Notes: a model not told the origin generated them from the letters alone. A stretch of 14,708 bases of DNA from CAIUPE01 sp046091665 (GCA_046091665.1 JBJTCD010000011.1:1-14708), one strand, 5' to 3'. Positions 1-7,441 are shown, counted from the first letter of the stretch. Made by a program: numbers and translations.

Positions 1-2243
1 ATGTTGTGCTCGGCGTAGACCACTATCATTTCGAGGACATTCTTGAATCAACCAAAGAGCGTAAAGGCTTCACGCTTGATACGGATCTTTCTGCCGATGA
101 GTGGAAAGTGATTGTTGGCGAATACAAAAAGATCGTCGAACAAGAACTCGGAAAACCTTTCCCGCAAGATCCAAAAGAACAATTATGGGGCGCGATTGGT
201 GCCGTGTTCGGTTCATGGATGAATGCGCGCGCCAATAAATATCGCGAGTTGCACAATATCCCCGCAAGCTGGGGCACGGCAGTCAATGTTCAAGCGATGG
301 TGTTTGGCAATTTGGGCGAGACATCGGCGACGGGGGTTGCTTTCACGCGTAATCCCTCAACCGGTGAGAAAGCACTTTACGGCGAATTCCTGATCAATGC
401 GCAAGGCGAAGATGTTGTTGCCGGCATTCGCACGCCGCAAGACATTACCGAAGCCGCTCGCATCGCTGCGGGGTCTGACAAGCCCTCGCTCGAAAAAGCG
501 ATGCCTGAAGCCTATGCCGAATTTATTCGCATATGCGGATTGCTTGAAGGTCATTATCGCGACGTGCAGGATGTCGAATTCACAATTGAGCGTGGCAAAC
601 TCTGGATGTTGCAAACGAGAAATGGCAAGCGCACGGCGAAGGCCGCATTGAAAATCGCCGTTGATCTTGCGCATGAAGGTTTGATCACTAAGGACGAGGC
701 GATCGCTCGTATTGATCCGGCTTCGCTTGATCAATTACTGCATCCAACTATTGATCCAAAGGCCGAGCGTAAAGTAATGGCAACAGGCTTGCCTGCATCA
801 CCGGGTGCGGCATCCGGTGAAATCGTGCTTGATAGTGATGAAGCGGAAGCGGCAAAAGCGGCGGGCAAAAAAGTCATTCTCGTGCGCGTGGAAACGAGCC
901 CAGAAGACATTCACGGTATGCATGCGGCGGAGGGAATTCTTACGGCGCGTGGTGGCATGACATCGCATGCCGCTGTTGTGGCGCGTGGTATGGGTAAACC
1001 TTGCGTTTCAGGCGCTGGCACTTTGAAAGTTGATCTTGCTGCTGGCACTGTGAGCGCGCTCGGAACCGTTCTCAAAAAAGGCGATCATATCACGATTGAT
1101 GGATCAACCGGCCAAGTGTTGATCGGTCAAGTGAAGATGATTGAGCCGGAACTCTCAGGTGAATTCGGCATTCTGATGGGGTGGGCCGATGCGCATCGCC
1201 GCATGAAAGTGCGCACCAATGCGGAGACGCCGCTTGATGCAAAAACGGCGCGTGGCTTTGGTGCGGAAGGTATTGGCCTTTGCCGCACCGAACATATGTT
1301 CTTCGAGGGTGAGCGTATTGTGGCCGTGCGTGAAATGATTTTGGCCGATGATACAAAGGGCCGCCGCGCCGCGCTTGCGAAGCTTCTACCAATGCAGCGT
1401 AATGATTTCATCGAGCTCTTCACGATTATGTCGGGTCTTCCGGTGACGATCCGTTTACTCGATCCGCCTTTGCATGAATTCTTGCCGCATTCGGATGAAG
1501 AAATTGCCGAAGTGGCGAAGGCAATGAATGCGTCGCCGGAAAAACTTCGTGCGCGTGCGCTTGAGCTTCATGAATTTAATCCGATGCTCGGTTTTAGAGG
1601 ATGTCGCCTTGCTGTGGCCTATCCGGAAATTGCCGAGATGCAGGCACGTGCAATTTTCGAAGCCGCTGTAGAGGCAGCAAAGAAAACAGGGCAAGCCGTT
1701 ATTCCCGAAGTGATGGTGCCGCTTGTGATGGCGAAGCCCGAACTTGATTTCGTTAAAGCGCGCATTGATGCGATGGCAAATGAAGTGAAAAAAGAAACCG
1801 GTGCCGAATTCACCTATCAAGTCGGCACCATGATTGAACTCCCGCGCGCGGCGTTACGTGCGGCTGAGATCGCACAATCCGCTGAATTCTTTTCCTTCGG
1901 CACAAATGATTTAACGCAAACAACGCTCGGCATCAGCCGTGATGATGCCGCGTCATTCTTAGGGTCATATACGGCGGGTGGTCTTTTGCCGTCCGATCCT
2001 TTCGTGACGCTTGATCAAGATGGAGTGGGCGAGCTTGTGAAATTGGCCGCCGAACGCGGGCGTTCAACACGTGCGTCGATTAAGCTTGGTATTTGCGGTG
2101 AACATGGCGGCGATCCCGCGTCGATCACATTCTGCGAGGGCGCCGGCTTGGATTATGTTTCATGCTCGCCCTATCGCGTGCCGATTGCACGACTGGCTGC
2201 GGCACAAGCCGCGATTGGGGCAAAGGTCGCAAGCCAAGCGTAA
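1..2243 (+). CDS. ppdK: Pyruvate, phosphate dikinase, N-terminally truncated by the window edge
   Basis: PPDK interconverts ATP + phosphate + pyruvate and AMP + PPi + phosphoenolpyruvate in the cytosol, linking glycolysis and gluconeogenesis. The reading frame is already open at the left edge (second codon of the window GTT, then GTG at 6), so the true start lies upstream. Visible parts, numbering from the GTG at 6, are: the end of the ATP-grasp domain (about 1-250, including GNLGETSATGVAFTRNPSTG); the swivelling phosphohistidine domain with GGMTSHAAVVARG and catalytic His321 (codon 966-968); and the C-terminal PEP/pyruvate barrel with GLCRTEH (Cys426-His430), GTMIELPRAALRA, FSFGTNDLTQT and GICGEHGGDP with catalytic Cys697. 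The His321-Cys697 spacing of 376 equals that of the Clostridium symbiosum enzyme (His455, Cys831), so about 134 residues are missing. The Thr two residues before the His is the usual target of the PDRP regulator. TAA stop at 2241. It converges with nadC. Confidence 0.97.
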   Translation, partial: VVLGVDHYHFEDILESTKERKGFTLDTDLSADEWKVIVGEYKKIVEQELGKPFPQDPKEQLWGAIGAVFGSWMNARANKYRELHNIPASWGTAVNVQAMVFGNLGETSATGVAFTRNPSTGEKALYGEFLINAQGEDVVAGIRTPQDITEAARIAAGSDKPSLEKAMPEAYAEFIRICGLLEGHYRDVQDVEFTIERGKLWMLQTRNGKRTAKAALKIAVDLAHEGLITKDEAIARIDPASLDQLLHPTIDPKAERKVMATGLPASPGAASGEIVLDSDEAEAAKAAGKKVILVRVETSPEDIHGMHAAEGILTARGGMTSHAAVVARGMGKPCVSGAGTLKVDLAAGTVSALGTVLKKGDHITIDGSTGQVLIGQVKMIEPELSGEFGILMGWADAHRRMKVRTNAETPLDAKTARGFGAEGIGLCRTEHMFFEGERIVAVREMILADDTKGRRAALAKLLPMQRNDFIELFTIMSGLPVTIRLLDPPLHEFLPHSDEEIAEVAKAMNASPEKLRARALELHEFNPMLGFRGCRLAVAYPEIAEMQARAIFEAAVEAAKKTGQAVIPEVMVPLVMAKPELDFVKARIDAMANEVKKETGAEFTYQVGTMIELPRAALRAAEIAQSAEFFSFGTNDLTQTTLGISRDDAASFLGSYTAGGLLPSDPFVTLDQDGVGELVKLAAERGRSTRASIKLGICGEHGGDPASITFCEGAGLDYVSCSPYRVPIARLAAAQAAIGAKVASQA

Positions 2244-2267
2244 GCGTTAACTTCAGGCTTGGCTCGC
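2229..2267. terminator. Inverted repeat between convergent ppdK and nadC
   Basis: GCAAGCCAAGC at 2229-2239 pairs with GCTTGGCTCGC at 2257-2267 (10 of 11 positions), with a 17-base loop that contains the small palindrome GTTAAC. It overlaps the last codons of ppdK and lies just past the nadC stop at 2274, where a shared two-way terminator is expected. No T-run follows on either strand, so its role as an intrinsic terminator is inferred from position and is uncertain. Confidence 0.4.
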
Positions 2268-2273
2268 GCGCCT

Positions 2274-3143
2274 TTAACTGATTGCGATATCTAGCCCGAG
2301 ATCGAGCACTTTTGCTGAATGTGTGAGCGCGCCGACGGAGATCATATCAACGCCGCTTTCGGCAATCGCGGTAACAGTTTCAAGCGTCACGCCGCCTGAG
2401 GCTTCGGTCAGCATCTTGCCCTTCACGCGCGCGACAGCGTCTTTCAAGTGCGCGGGAGTCATATTGTCGAGAAGCACAACATCGGCGCCTTCGCGGATCA
2501 CTTCATCAAGTTGCTCAAGCGTGTCGACTTCGATTTCAATTTTCACAAGATGACCGGCAAAGGCTTTCGCGGCGCGTAACGCTTTTGTAACACCGCCGGC
2601 CACAGCTATGTGATTGTCTTTGATAAGAATAGCATCATCCAATCCGAAGCGATGATTAAATCCGCCACCACAGCGTACGGCGTGTTTTTCAAAAGCGCGA
2701 AGGCCGGGCGTGGTCTTCCGCGTGCAGACAATGCGTGCCTTTGTGTGTTTGATTTCTTCAACATAACGCGCGGTCAGAGAGGCGATTCCCGAGAGACGCC
2801 CCATGAAATTGAGCGCTGTACGTTCGGCTGATAAAATGGCGTGCGCGGGACCTTCAATTGCCAAAGCGACATCGCCTTTCGAAACGGATACTCCATCAGC
2901 CACATGAGTATCGAAACGAATGCTTTGATCAAGGCGCCGGAAGGCGGCAATCGCGAGATCGCTTCCTGCGATCACACCGCTTTCACGCGCGGCAATGACA
3001 GCACGGGCGCGCGCGGAAGCCGGAATGGTGGCAAGCGTTGTGATGTCGCCTGCACGACCAAGATCTTCATCGAGCGCCGATGCTACTGCTCGATCAATGA
3101 TCATTGGATTTAAAGAGAGGGAAACCGTCGGAGAATGAGCCAT
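2274..3143 (-). CDS. nadC: Nicotinate-nucleotide pyrophosphorylase (carboxylating)
   Basis: Quinolinate phosphoribosyltransferase converts quinolinate and PRPP to nicotinate mononucleotide, CO2 and PPi, the third step of de novo NAD synthesis. The 289-residue protein is of normal family length. Family motifs are in order: RKTTPGLR (142-149), CGGGFNHRFGL (158-168), LIKDNH (173-178, with Lys175 and His178), EIEVDT with Glu204, VLLDNM with Asp226, and TEASGGV/ISVGALTHS near the C-terminus forming the phosphate-binding end of the barrel. The ATG at 3143 has no visible Shine-Dalgarno sequence, but a good -10 box ends seven bases before it, which fits a leaderless start. An internal ATG at 3104 (Met14, MIIDRAV) would also give a full domain and likewise lacks a ribosome site. 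nadC follows the BNR-4 gene by 40 bases and is separated by that gene from its pathway partners nadB and nadA. Confidence 0.96.
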   Translation of the reverse strand: MAHSPTVSLSLNPMIIDRAVASALDEDLGRAGDITTLATIPASARARAVIAARESGVIAGSDLAIAAFRRLDQSIRFDTHVADGVSVSKGDVALAIEGPAHAILSAERTALNFMGRLSGIASLTARYVEEIKHTKARIVCTRKTTPGLRAFEKHAVRCGGGFNHRFGLDDAILIKDNHIAVAGGVTKALRAAKAFAGHLVKIEIEVDTLEQLDEVIREGADVVLLDNMTPAHLKDAVARVKGKMLTEASGGVTLETVTAIAESGVDMISVGALTHSAKVLDLGLDIAIS

Positions 3144-3150
3144 AAGACGT

Positions 3151-3179
3151 TTTATAGCGCCAATTTATTTTTATGACAG
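3151..3179 (-). promoter_or_regulatory. sigma70-type promoter of nadC, probably leaderless
   Basis: Read on the - strand, CTGTCA (3179-3174, 4 of 6 to TTGACA) is followed by a 17-base spacer and TATAAA (3156-3151, 5 of 6 to TATAAT). The expected start point, about seven bases on, falls at or next to the A of the ATG at 3143. It fills the 40-base gap between the BNR-4 stop and nadC. The boxes are seen directly; activity is inferred. Confidence 0.55.
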
Positions 3180-3183
3180 AGCT

Positions 3184-4605
3184 TTATTTCGGCCAAAGCG
3201 TATCAAGGATCAAATCCGATGGAGGCGGGTTACAGTAAGCAGCTGGGCTGGGAGGACAAGAGAAAGGCCGATCATTATTCGCGGGCAGGCTCCGCCAACG
3301 GACGGAGACGAGCGGACCACCTTGAGTCTGGATGGCCGCTGATTGAAGTGCCACGAGAGGGTCAGACTCAAGCCCTGGAAGAACCGCAACCGGACTGGGT
3401 GAGATCGATTGAACAGGCGCGATCACAGGTACGGAATTTGTTGGCATAAGCGTTTCAGCATCAAGATCGATATGCTGACGCGGTTCATTATGGAATTGAT
3501 AGGTGAGTCTTGAAACTGCACCATAATGCGAGAATGTCGAAAAATAGGGAAGAAAGGAAAGTGATCCTGAGCCTTTAATGTCAATCAGATTGGTAGATGT
3601 CGCAAGAAGCTTTGCAGTCCATTTTCCATCTTCATAGATTGATGCATAAATTCCGTTACGCAGTCCCAAATTTGTATTTGCGTAGCGGGTATAGAGAATA
3701 ACGGGCTTTCTGGATGTGGTGAAGTCCACCTTCACACTATTCACAAGACCATTATTGAGACCGGGAACCGTAACGGATGGATTGATCTGTTCAAATGAAA
3801 TTGGAAGCTTTAATTTTTTGCCAGCGGCATCAAACCATGTTATAAAATCCATCGTCTTCACATAAGACACGGCAAAATTTGTTGCGACATCGCCTGTCTG
3901 GCGCCAGTCAATCGCATAATGATAATAATTATCTTGTCCGCGAACCATGGGCGACGGGTAGGCACTCACGGGCGTTGATATAGCATTGACAAGTGCGTGG
4001 TCAGCAAAAATCGGGCGGTCAGTGAGCTTCGTCCAACTCTCATTAGCTTTCGATGTTGCGAGATGATCCTCAAGCTTGTTGATATAGGTTGAACCGCTAC
4101 CGCTATAGCCATCACGATACATGAAATAGAGGTTTGAATTATTCATAAAAAATGTTGGATAAGTGACGCTTTTTTCATTCACGCCCGTCATAAGCGCCGC
4201 TGACAATGACTCAATATCAAAGGGCCGTTTGGCGCGATAATAGACAAGCGGAACATTATGCATATTGCCCGAAATATGAAGTATACGATGTTCGTCAAAA
4301 ATCATCGAAATATAGTTATGGGTATCATAGCCGCCATATCTTGATGAGAGCGGTTTTCGTTCGACCATACAGTTGGCAAGATCGATTTTAGCCGCCGTGA
4401 TATAACGGAACTGATTATAATAGGCGGCATAAACCGCATCTGAAGTCGAAATTACGGCGATGCGGGCGGGTGCACCGGACCAGACCTTGTCGATGACAAT
4501 ATTGGAGCAATTATAGGCTGATGCGGCGTCTACGGGTTTTGCAATGATTATGTTAAGCAGAATGAGAATTGGGGCGAACCGGAAAGCGGGGACCCATCTA
4601 TTCAT
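3184..4605 (-). CDS. Exported BNR-4 repeat beta-propeller protein (sialidase- or polysaccharide-lyase-like fold)
   Basis: The ATG at 4605 gives 473 residues. It is preferred to a TTG at 4653 because it places a Sec signal peptide at the very N-terminus (MNRW, hydrophobic APILILLNIIIA, probable cut near VDAASA at 25-30) and follows AAGG/AGGGA purine stretches. The mature part from about 90 to 390 matches the pattern I recall for the BNR-4 family: YDTHN (93-97), a second His-Asn at 116-117, GVNEKSVTYPTFF (141-153), YRDGYSGSG (163-171), YHYAIDWRQTGD (228-239) and SYVKTMDFITW (247-257). The paired histidines His96 and His116 are 20 apart. A Pro- and Cys-containing tail (about 390-473; Cys450, Cys458) follows the propeller. 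Substrate is unknown: family members include putative sialidases and relatives of ulvan-type lyases, and this one could be non-catalytic. The gene is clearly AT-richer than its neighbours, has its own promoter, and interrupts nadB-nadC, so recent acquisition is likely. Confidence 0.75.
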   Translation of the reverse strand: MNRWVPAFRFAPILILLNIIIAKPVDAASAYNCSNIVIDKVWSGAPARIAVISTSDAVYAAYYNQFRYITAAKIDLANCMVERKPLSSRYGGYDTHNYISMIFDEHRILHISGNMHNVPLVYYRAKRPFDIESLSAALMTGVNEKSVTYPTFFMNNSNLYFMYRDGYSGSGSTYINKLEDHLATSKANESWTKLTDRPIFADHALVNAISTPVSAYPSPMVRGQDNYYHYAIDWRQTGDVATNFAVSYVKTMDFITWFDAAGKKLKLPISFEQINPSVTVPGLNNGLVNSVKVDFTTSRKPVILYTRYANTNLGLRNGIYASIYEDGKWTAKLLATSTNLIDIKGSGSLSFLPYFSTFSHYGAVSRLTYQFHNEPRQHIDLDAETLMPTNSVPVIAPVQSISPSPVAVLPGLESDPLVALQSAAIQTQGGPLVSVRWRSLPANNDRPFSCPPSPAAYCNPPPSDLILDTLWPK

Positions 4606-4635
4606 GGCCTTAAATCCCTGATCATTGCAAGGATA

Positions 4636-4664
4636 AAAATAACCTAACGTCAATTAAGCGTCAA
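4636..4664 (-). promoter_or_regulatory. sigma70-type promoter of the BNR-4 gene
   Basis: On the - strand, TTGACG (4664-4659, 5 of 6) is followed by a 17-base spacer and TATTTT (4641-4636, 4 of 6). The expected start near 4629 leaves a leader of about 24 bases before the ATG at 4605. A second TTGACG lies inside the spacer (4653-4648), 11 bases after the first. It lies in the 110-base gap after nadB, so the gene need not depend on nadAB transcription. Confidence 0.55.
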
Positions 4665-4715
4665 CTCTTTGAAAGTCTGTCAGATGAGTTTCTGCATTTG
4701 CGCTAATGGTCCGGT

Positions 4716-6239
4716 CTATTTTGTTATGGGTAATGACGACAATACTTCACGCCATGTGAGAAATGACCGCATGGCTTTTGTAGATGATATTTTCGGAAAA
4801 TCTTCGCGATAGTGACCGCCGCGACTTTCCTCTCTTCGATGCGCCGCAACGGTAATGAAGAGTGCGGCCTCCGCCATTGATTTTAAATGAGCGGTTTCAG
4901 CATGGGCTGCGAGATCAGAGAGAGTCCAAAGGGCCGCTTCAAGACCGACTTTGTTGCGAATAACGCCGACATGATCGCTCATCGTCTCGCGCAATATGCC
5001 GAGCTGATCTTCGTCGATATCAGCAGGTGTTTGATCATCATGGCTCGCAGGCGATGCAACGGCGTCAAGCTCAGCAGGCAGCGCTTGCGCGACGCGCGCA
5101 GCAAACACAACCGCTTCAAGAAGGGAATTTGAAGCCAAGCGATTGGTGCCATGAACGCCGGTTGAAGCCACTTCACCCACGGCCCATAGGCCTTTTAGAC
5201 TTGTGCGTCCTTCCGCATCGGTCATCACACCGCCCATGTGATAATGTTCTGCCGGTGCCACCGGAATGGGCGTCGTTGCCGGATCAATGCCGACTGATTG
5301 GCATGTCGCATAAACGGTTGGAAACATTTCAGCGAAACGCGCGCCAATCGCTTCGCGGCAATCAAGATAAGCGCCACGACCAGCGAGAAGTTCGCTGAAT
5401 ACGCCGCGTGCCACAAGATCGCGTGGCGCAAGCTCCGCATCCTTATGGAGCGCGGTCATGAAACGTTTGCCTGCTTTGTTGATCAGCGTTGCGCCTTCGC
5501 CGCGTAAGGCTTCGGTTGCCAGCGGTGCAGGATCACGACCAATTGCTATAGCGGTTGGATGAAATTGCACAAATTCCGCATCAGCAATCACAGCGCCTGC
5601 TTTGGCGGCCATCGCCAAACCGATACCGGATGATTCAACCGGATTGGTGGTCACCGCATAGAGATGACCAATGCCACCGGTTGCGAGTACAACGTCGCTT
5701 GCTTGATATTCGAGACGATGATGGTGTTCATCCCGCGCAACAACGCCGCAAATGCGACCGTCTTTCACGAGGAGCGACTCGCCGTGAATATGTTCATGCA
5801 CGGTGATTGAAGGCGTTTTGCGCACGGCTTCAATCAAAGCGGCCATAATGGCGGCGCCCGCGCGATCGCCTTTCACACGCACGATGCGATGGGTTGAATG
5901 CGCGGCTTCGCGTGATTGTATCAAACGCCCTTCAAGATCGCGATCAAAAGGCACACCATAAGACAGAAGATCGCGCACGCGATCACCCGCTTCGCGCGCC
6001 ATACCAAGCGCGATGGCTTCATCCACAAGACCAGCACCGGCAATGACCGTGTCATGTGTATGTTGTTCTGCAGTGTCGCCTTCGGCAATGGCTGCTGCAA
6101 TTCCGCCTTGCGCCCATGCGGAAGAGGCACCCGCACCCAATCGCGCAGCTGCCAAAATTGTCACCGGACGTGGTGCCAATTTTAACGCGGTGAAGAGCCC
6201 TGCGAGTCCGCCGCCAACAATGATAACCGACGACGACAC
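4716..6239 (-). CDS. nadB: L-aspartate oxidase
   Basis: This FAD flavoenzyme of the succinate dehydrogenase/fumarate reductase flavoprotein family oxidises L-aspartate to iminoaspartate, first step of de novo NAD synthesis; iminoaspartate passes to NadA. A GTG start at 6239 gives 507 residues beginning MSSSVIIVGGGLAG, so the dinucleotide-binding GxGxxG (9-14) sits at the usual distance from the N-terminus; a TTG at 6263 would overlap nadA. Family motifs include SSAWAQGGIAAAI, THRIVRVKGDRAG, VLATGGIGHLY, DAEFVQFHPTAI, RGEGATLINKAG, AEHYHMGGVMTD and the FAD-contacting TGVHGTNRLASNSLLE. The helical C-terminal domain ends with ESRGGHYREDFP, typical of NadB. It starts seven bases after the nadA stop, so it is translated from the nadA transcript. 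TAG stop at 4716. Confidence 0.96.
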   Translation of the reverse strand: MSSSVIIVGGGLAGLFTALKLAPRPVTILAAARLGAGASSAWAQGGIAAAIAEGDTAEQHTHDTVIAGAGLVDEAIALGMAREAGDRVRDLLSYGVPFDRDLEGRLIQSREAAHSTHRIVRVKGDRAGAAIMAALIEAVRKTPSITVHEHIHGESLLVKDGRICGVVARDEHHHRLEYQASDVVLATGGIGHLYAVTTNPVESSGIGLAMAAKAGAVIADAEFVQFHPTAIAIGRDPAPLATEALRGEGATLINKAGKRFMTALHKDAELAPRDLVARGVFSELLAGRGAYLDCREAIGARFAEMFPTVYATCQSVGIDPATTPIPVAPAEHYHMGGVMTDAEGRTSLKGLWAVGEVASTGVHGTNRLASNSLLEAVVFAARVAQALPAELDAVASPASHDDQTPADIDEDQLGILRETMSDHVGVIRNKVGLEAALWTLSDLAAHAETAHLKSMAEAALFITVAAHRREESRGGHYREDFPKISSTKAMRSFLTWREVLSSLPITK

Positions 6240-6246
6240 GGTATTG

Positions 6247-7323
6247 TTACCGCCCAAGCGCAATCATGCGTTCAACAGACAAACGCGCGCGATCCGCAAT
6301 GGCGGGATCAATCACCACTTCTTCAGAGAGCGTGAGAAGATTATCAAGAATTTTAGGCAGCGTGATGCGCTTCATATGCGGACAAAGATTGCAGGGACGA
6401 ATGAAGTCCACATGCGGCGCTTCGGAGGCGACATTCGAAGCCATCGAACATTCGGTCACCATCAGCACTTTGCGATGCGTGCCTTTTTTCACCCAGTCAA
6501 TCATATGCGCTGTTGAGCCGGTGAAATCGGCTTCCGCAATCACATCGGGCGGACATTCGGGATGTGCGATGATTTCAATTGTCGGATCAGCTTCACGATA
6601 GGCGCGGAGTTCCTCGCCGGTGAAACGCTCATGCACTTCGCAGTGACCCTTCCAGAGAATGAGCTTCACCTTGGTTTTGGTCGCGACATATTTGCCGAGA
6701 TATTCATCGGGCAAGAAAATCACACGATCAACGCCGAGGCTTTCAACGACTTGAACGGCATTTGAAGATGTGCAGCAGATATCGGTTTCCGCTTTCACAT
6801 CGGCGGATGAATTCACATAAGTCACCACGGGCACGCCGGGATAACGCTCTTTCAACAAGCGAACATCCGCACCGGTGATTGATGCGGCAAGCGAGCAGCC
6901 GGCTTTTGAATCCGGAATGAGAACCGTCTTTTCAGGATTCAAAAGCTTTGACGTCTCCGCCATGAAATGCACGCCGCATTGCACGATGATATCGGCATCG
7001 ACTTCGGTGGCTTTTTTTGCGAGCTGCAACGAGTCGCCGACAATATCGGCAACGCCGTGAAAAATTTCCGGCGTTTGATAATTATGGGCGAGAATAACCG
7101 CGTTGCGTTCTTTCTTCAGCCGATTGATTGCCGAAATATAAGGCGCGTGAAACGGCCATTCGACCGGCGGAATGACATGCTGCACGCGCGCATAAATCGA
7201 CGCGGTCTCGCGCTCAATCGCGGGCGTCCATTCAAGAGTGGGGCGCGTGAGCGCCGTCTTCACGGTGCATAAACGCGCCGCGTTTGAAATCTCTTGTCCA
7301 ACAGGGGCGGTGGCGAGGGCCAT
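6247..7323 (-). CDS. nadA: Quinolinate synthase A (4Fe-4S)
   Basis: NadA condenses iminoaspartate with dihydroxyacetone phosphate to quinolinate using an oxygen-sensitive [4Fe-4S] cluster. The start at 7323 (MALATAPVGQ, 358 residues) is chosen because AAAGGAG lies six bases upstream; the longer reading from 7353 would begin inside an operator palindrome. Motifs are AVILAHNYQTPEI (75-87), VQCGVHFMAET (114-124, cluster Cys116), CCTSSNAV (183-190, one Cys a ligand), WKGHCEVHERF (224-234), HPECP (254-258), TGSTAHMI (268-275) and CNLCPHMKRI (311-320, third ligand). The ~50-residue lead before the first domain is usual for the alphaproteobacterial form. It heads a nadA-nadB pair with a seven-base gap, and its leader carries two copies of one palindrome, implying specific transcriptional control. 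Confidence 0.97.
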   Translation of the reverse strand: MALATAPVGQEISNAARLCTVKTALTRPTLEWTPAIERETASIYARVQHVIPPVEWPFHAPYISAINRLKKERNAVILAHNYQTPEIFHGVADIVGDSLQLAKKATEVDADIIVQCGVHFMAETSKLLNPEKTVLIPDSKAGCSLAASITGADVRLLKERYPGVPVVTYVNSSADVKAETDICCTSSNAVQVVESLGVDRVIFLPDEYLGKYVATKTKVKLILWKGHCEVHERFTGEELRAYREADPTIEIIAHPECPPDVIAEADFTGSTAHMIDWVKKGTHRKVLMVTECSMASNVASEAPHVDFIRPCNLCPHMKRITLPKILDNLLTLSEEVVIDPAIADRARLSVERMIALGR

Positions 7324-7326
7324 CGG

Positions 7327-7333
7327 ACACTCC
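7327..7333 (-). promoter_or_regulatory. Strong Shine-Dalgarno site deciding the nadA start
   Basis: The sense-strand sequence TAAAGGAGTGTCCGATG places GGAG six bases before the ATG at 7323. The purine stretch directly abuts the downstream palindrome at 7336-7354, so a protein bound there, or the same sequence folded as RNA, would crowd the ribosome site. Confidence 0.75.
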
Positions 7334-7335
7334 TT

Positions 7336-7354
7336 TATGCTCAAAAAGAGCATA
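7336..7354. promoter_or_regulatory. Operator-like palindrome 2 in the nadA leader
   Basis: TATGCTCAAAAAGAGCATA is a perfect 7-base inverted repeat around a five-base centre. It shares the TGCTC...GAGCA half-sites with the palindrome at 7393-7407 (centres 55 bases apart). It lies about 50-70 bases after the predicted start point and ends two to three bases from the Shine-Dalgarno site. It is interpreted as a repressor site for NAD synthesis. From memory, NadQ is the regulator family that controls nad genes in many alphaproteobacteria; the regulator gene is not in the window and the assignment is unverified. Confidence 0.6.
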
Positions 7355-7371
7355 ATTTAAGACCAAAGAAA

Positions 7372-7387
7372 CCGGTCGAAAGACCGG
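7372..7387. other. GC-rich GAAA/TTTC-loop hairpin in the nadA leader
   Basis: CCGGTC-GAAA-GACCGG is a perfect six-base stem with a four-base loop. In the nadA transcript the loop reads UUUC and the stem is followed by UUUCUUU before a GG. It lies between the two operator palindromes. It could be a weak terminator or attenuator, an mRNA-stabilising 5' hairpin, or a third protein-binding palindrome; the sequence does not decide. Confidence 0.5.
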
Positions 7388-7392
7388 ATAAA

Positions 7393-7407
7393 TGCTCAAT
7401 TTGAGCA
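7393..7407. promoter_or_regulatory. Operator-like palindrome 1 at the predicted nadA transcription start
   Basis: TGCTCAATTTGAGCA is a perfect palindrome of two 7-base arms around one base. It begins about six bases past the -10 box, so it covers roughly +1 to +15 of the predicted transcript, a classic repressor position. Its half-sites equal those at 7336-7354. Confidence 0.65.
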
Positions 7408-7412
7408 AAAGC

Positions 7413-7441
7413 AGTATACCCTCAATGAAACGCGTTGACGA
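7413..7441 (-). promoter_or_regulatory. sigma70-type promoter of nadAB
   Basis: On the - strand, TCGTCA (7441-7436, 4 of 6) is followed by a 17-base spacer and TATACT (7418-7413, 5 of 6). The expected start near 7406 lies in palindrome 1 and gives a leader of about 84 bases. The position upstream of both palindromes and downstream of the glyS stop fits a regulated promoter for nadA-nadB. Confidence 0.55.

Noticed and set aside
3219..3449. Open frame of 76 codons on the + strand opposite the end of the BNR-4 gene
   Set aside because: It is antisense to the coding tail, has no ribosome site or recognisable domain, and is charged low-information sequence consistent with a shadow frame.
6240..6263. 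TTG start at 6263 for nadB
   Set aside because: It would overlap nadA and add eight residues before the FAD-binding strand; GTG at 6239 gives the usual N-terminus.
6013..6516. 167-codon open frame on the + strand across the nadA-nadB junction
   Set aside because: It runs antisense to two well-recognised enzymes and has no motif of its own.
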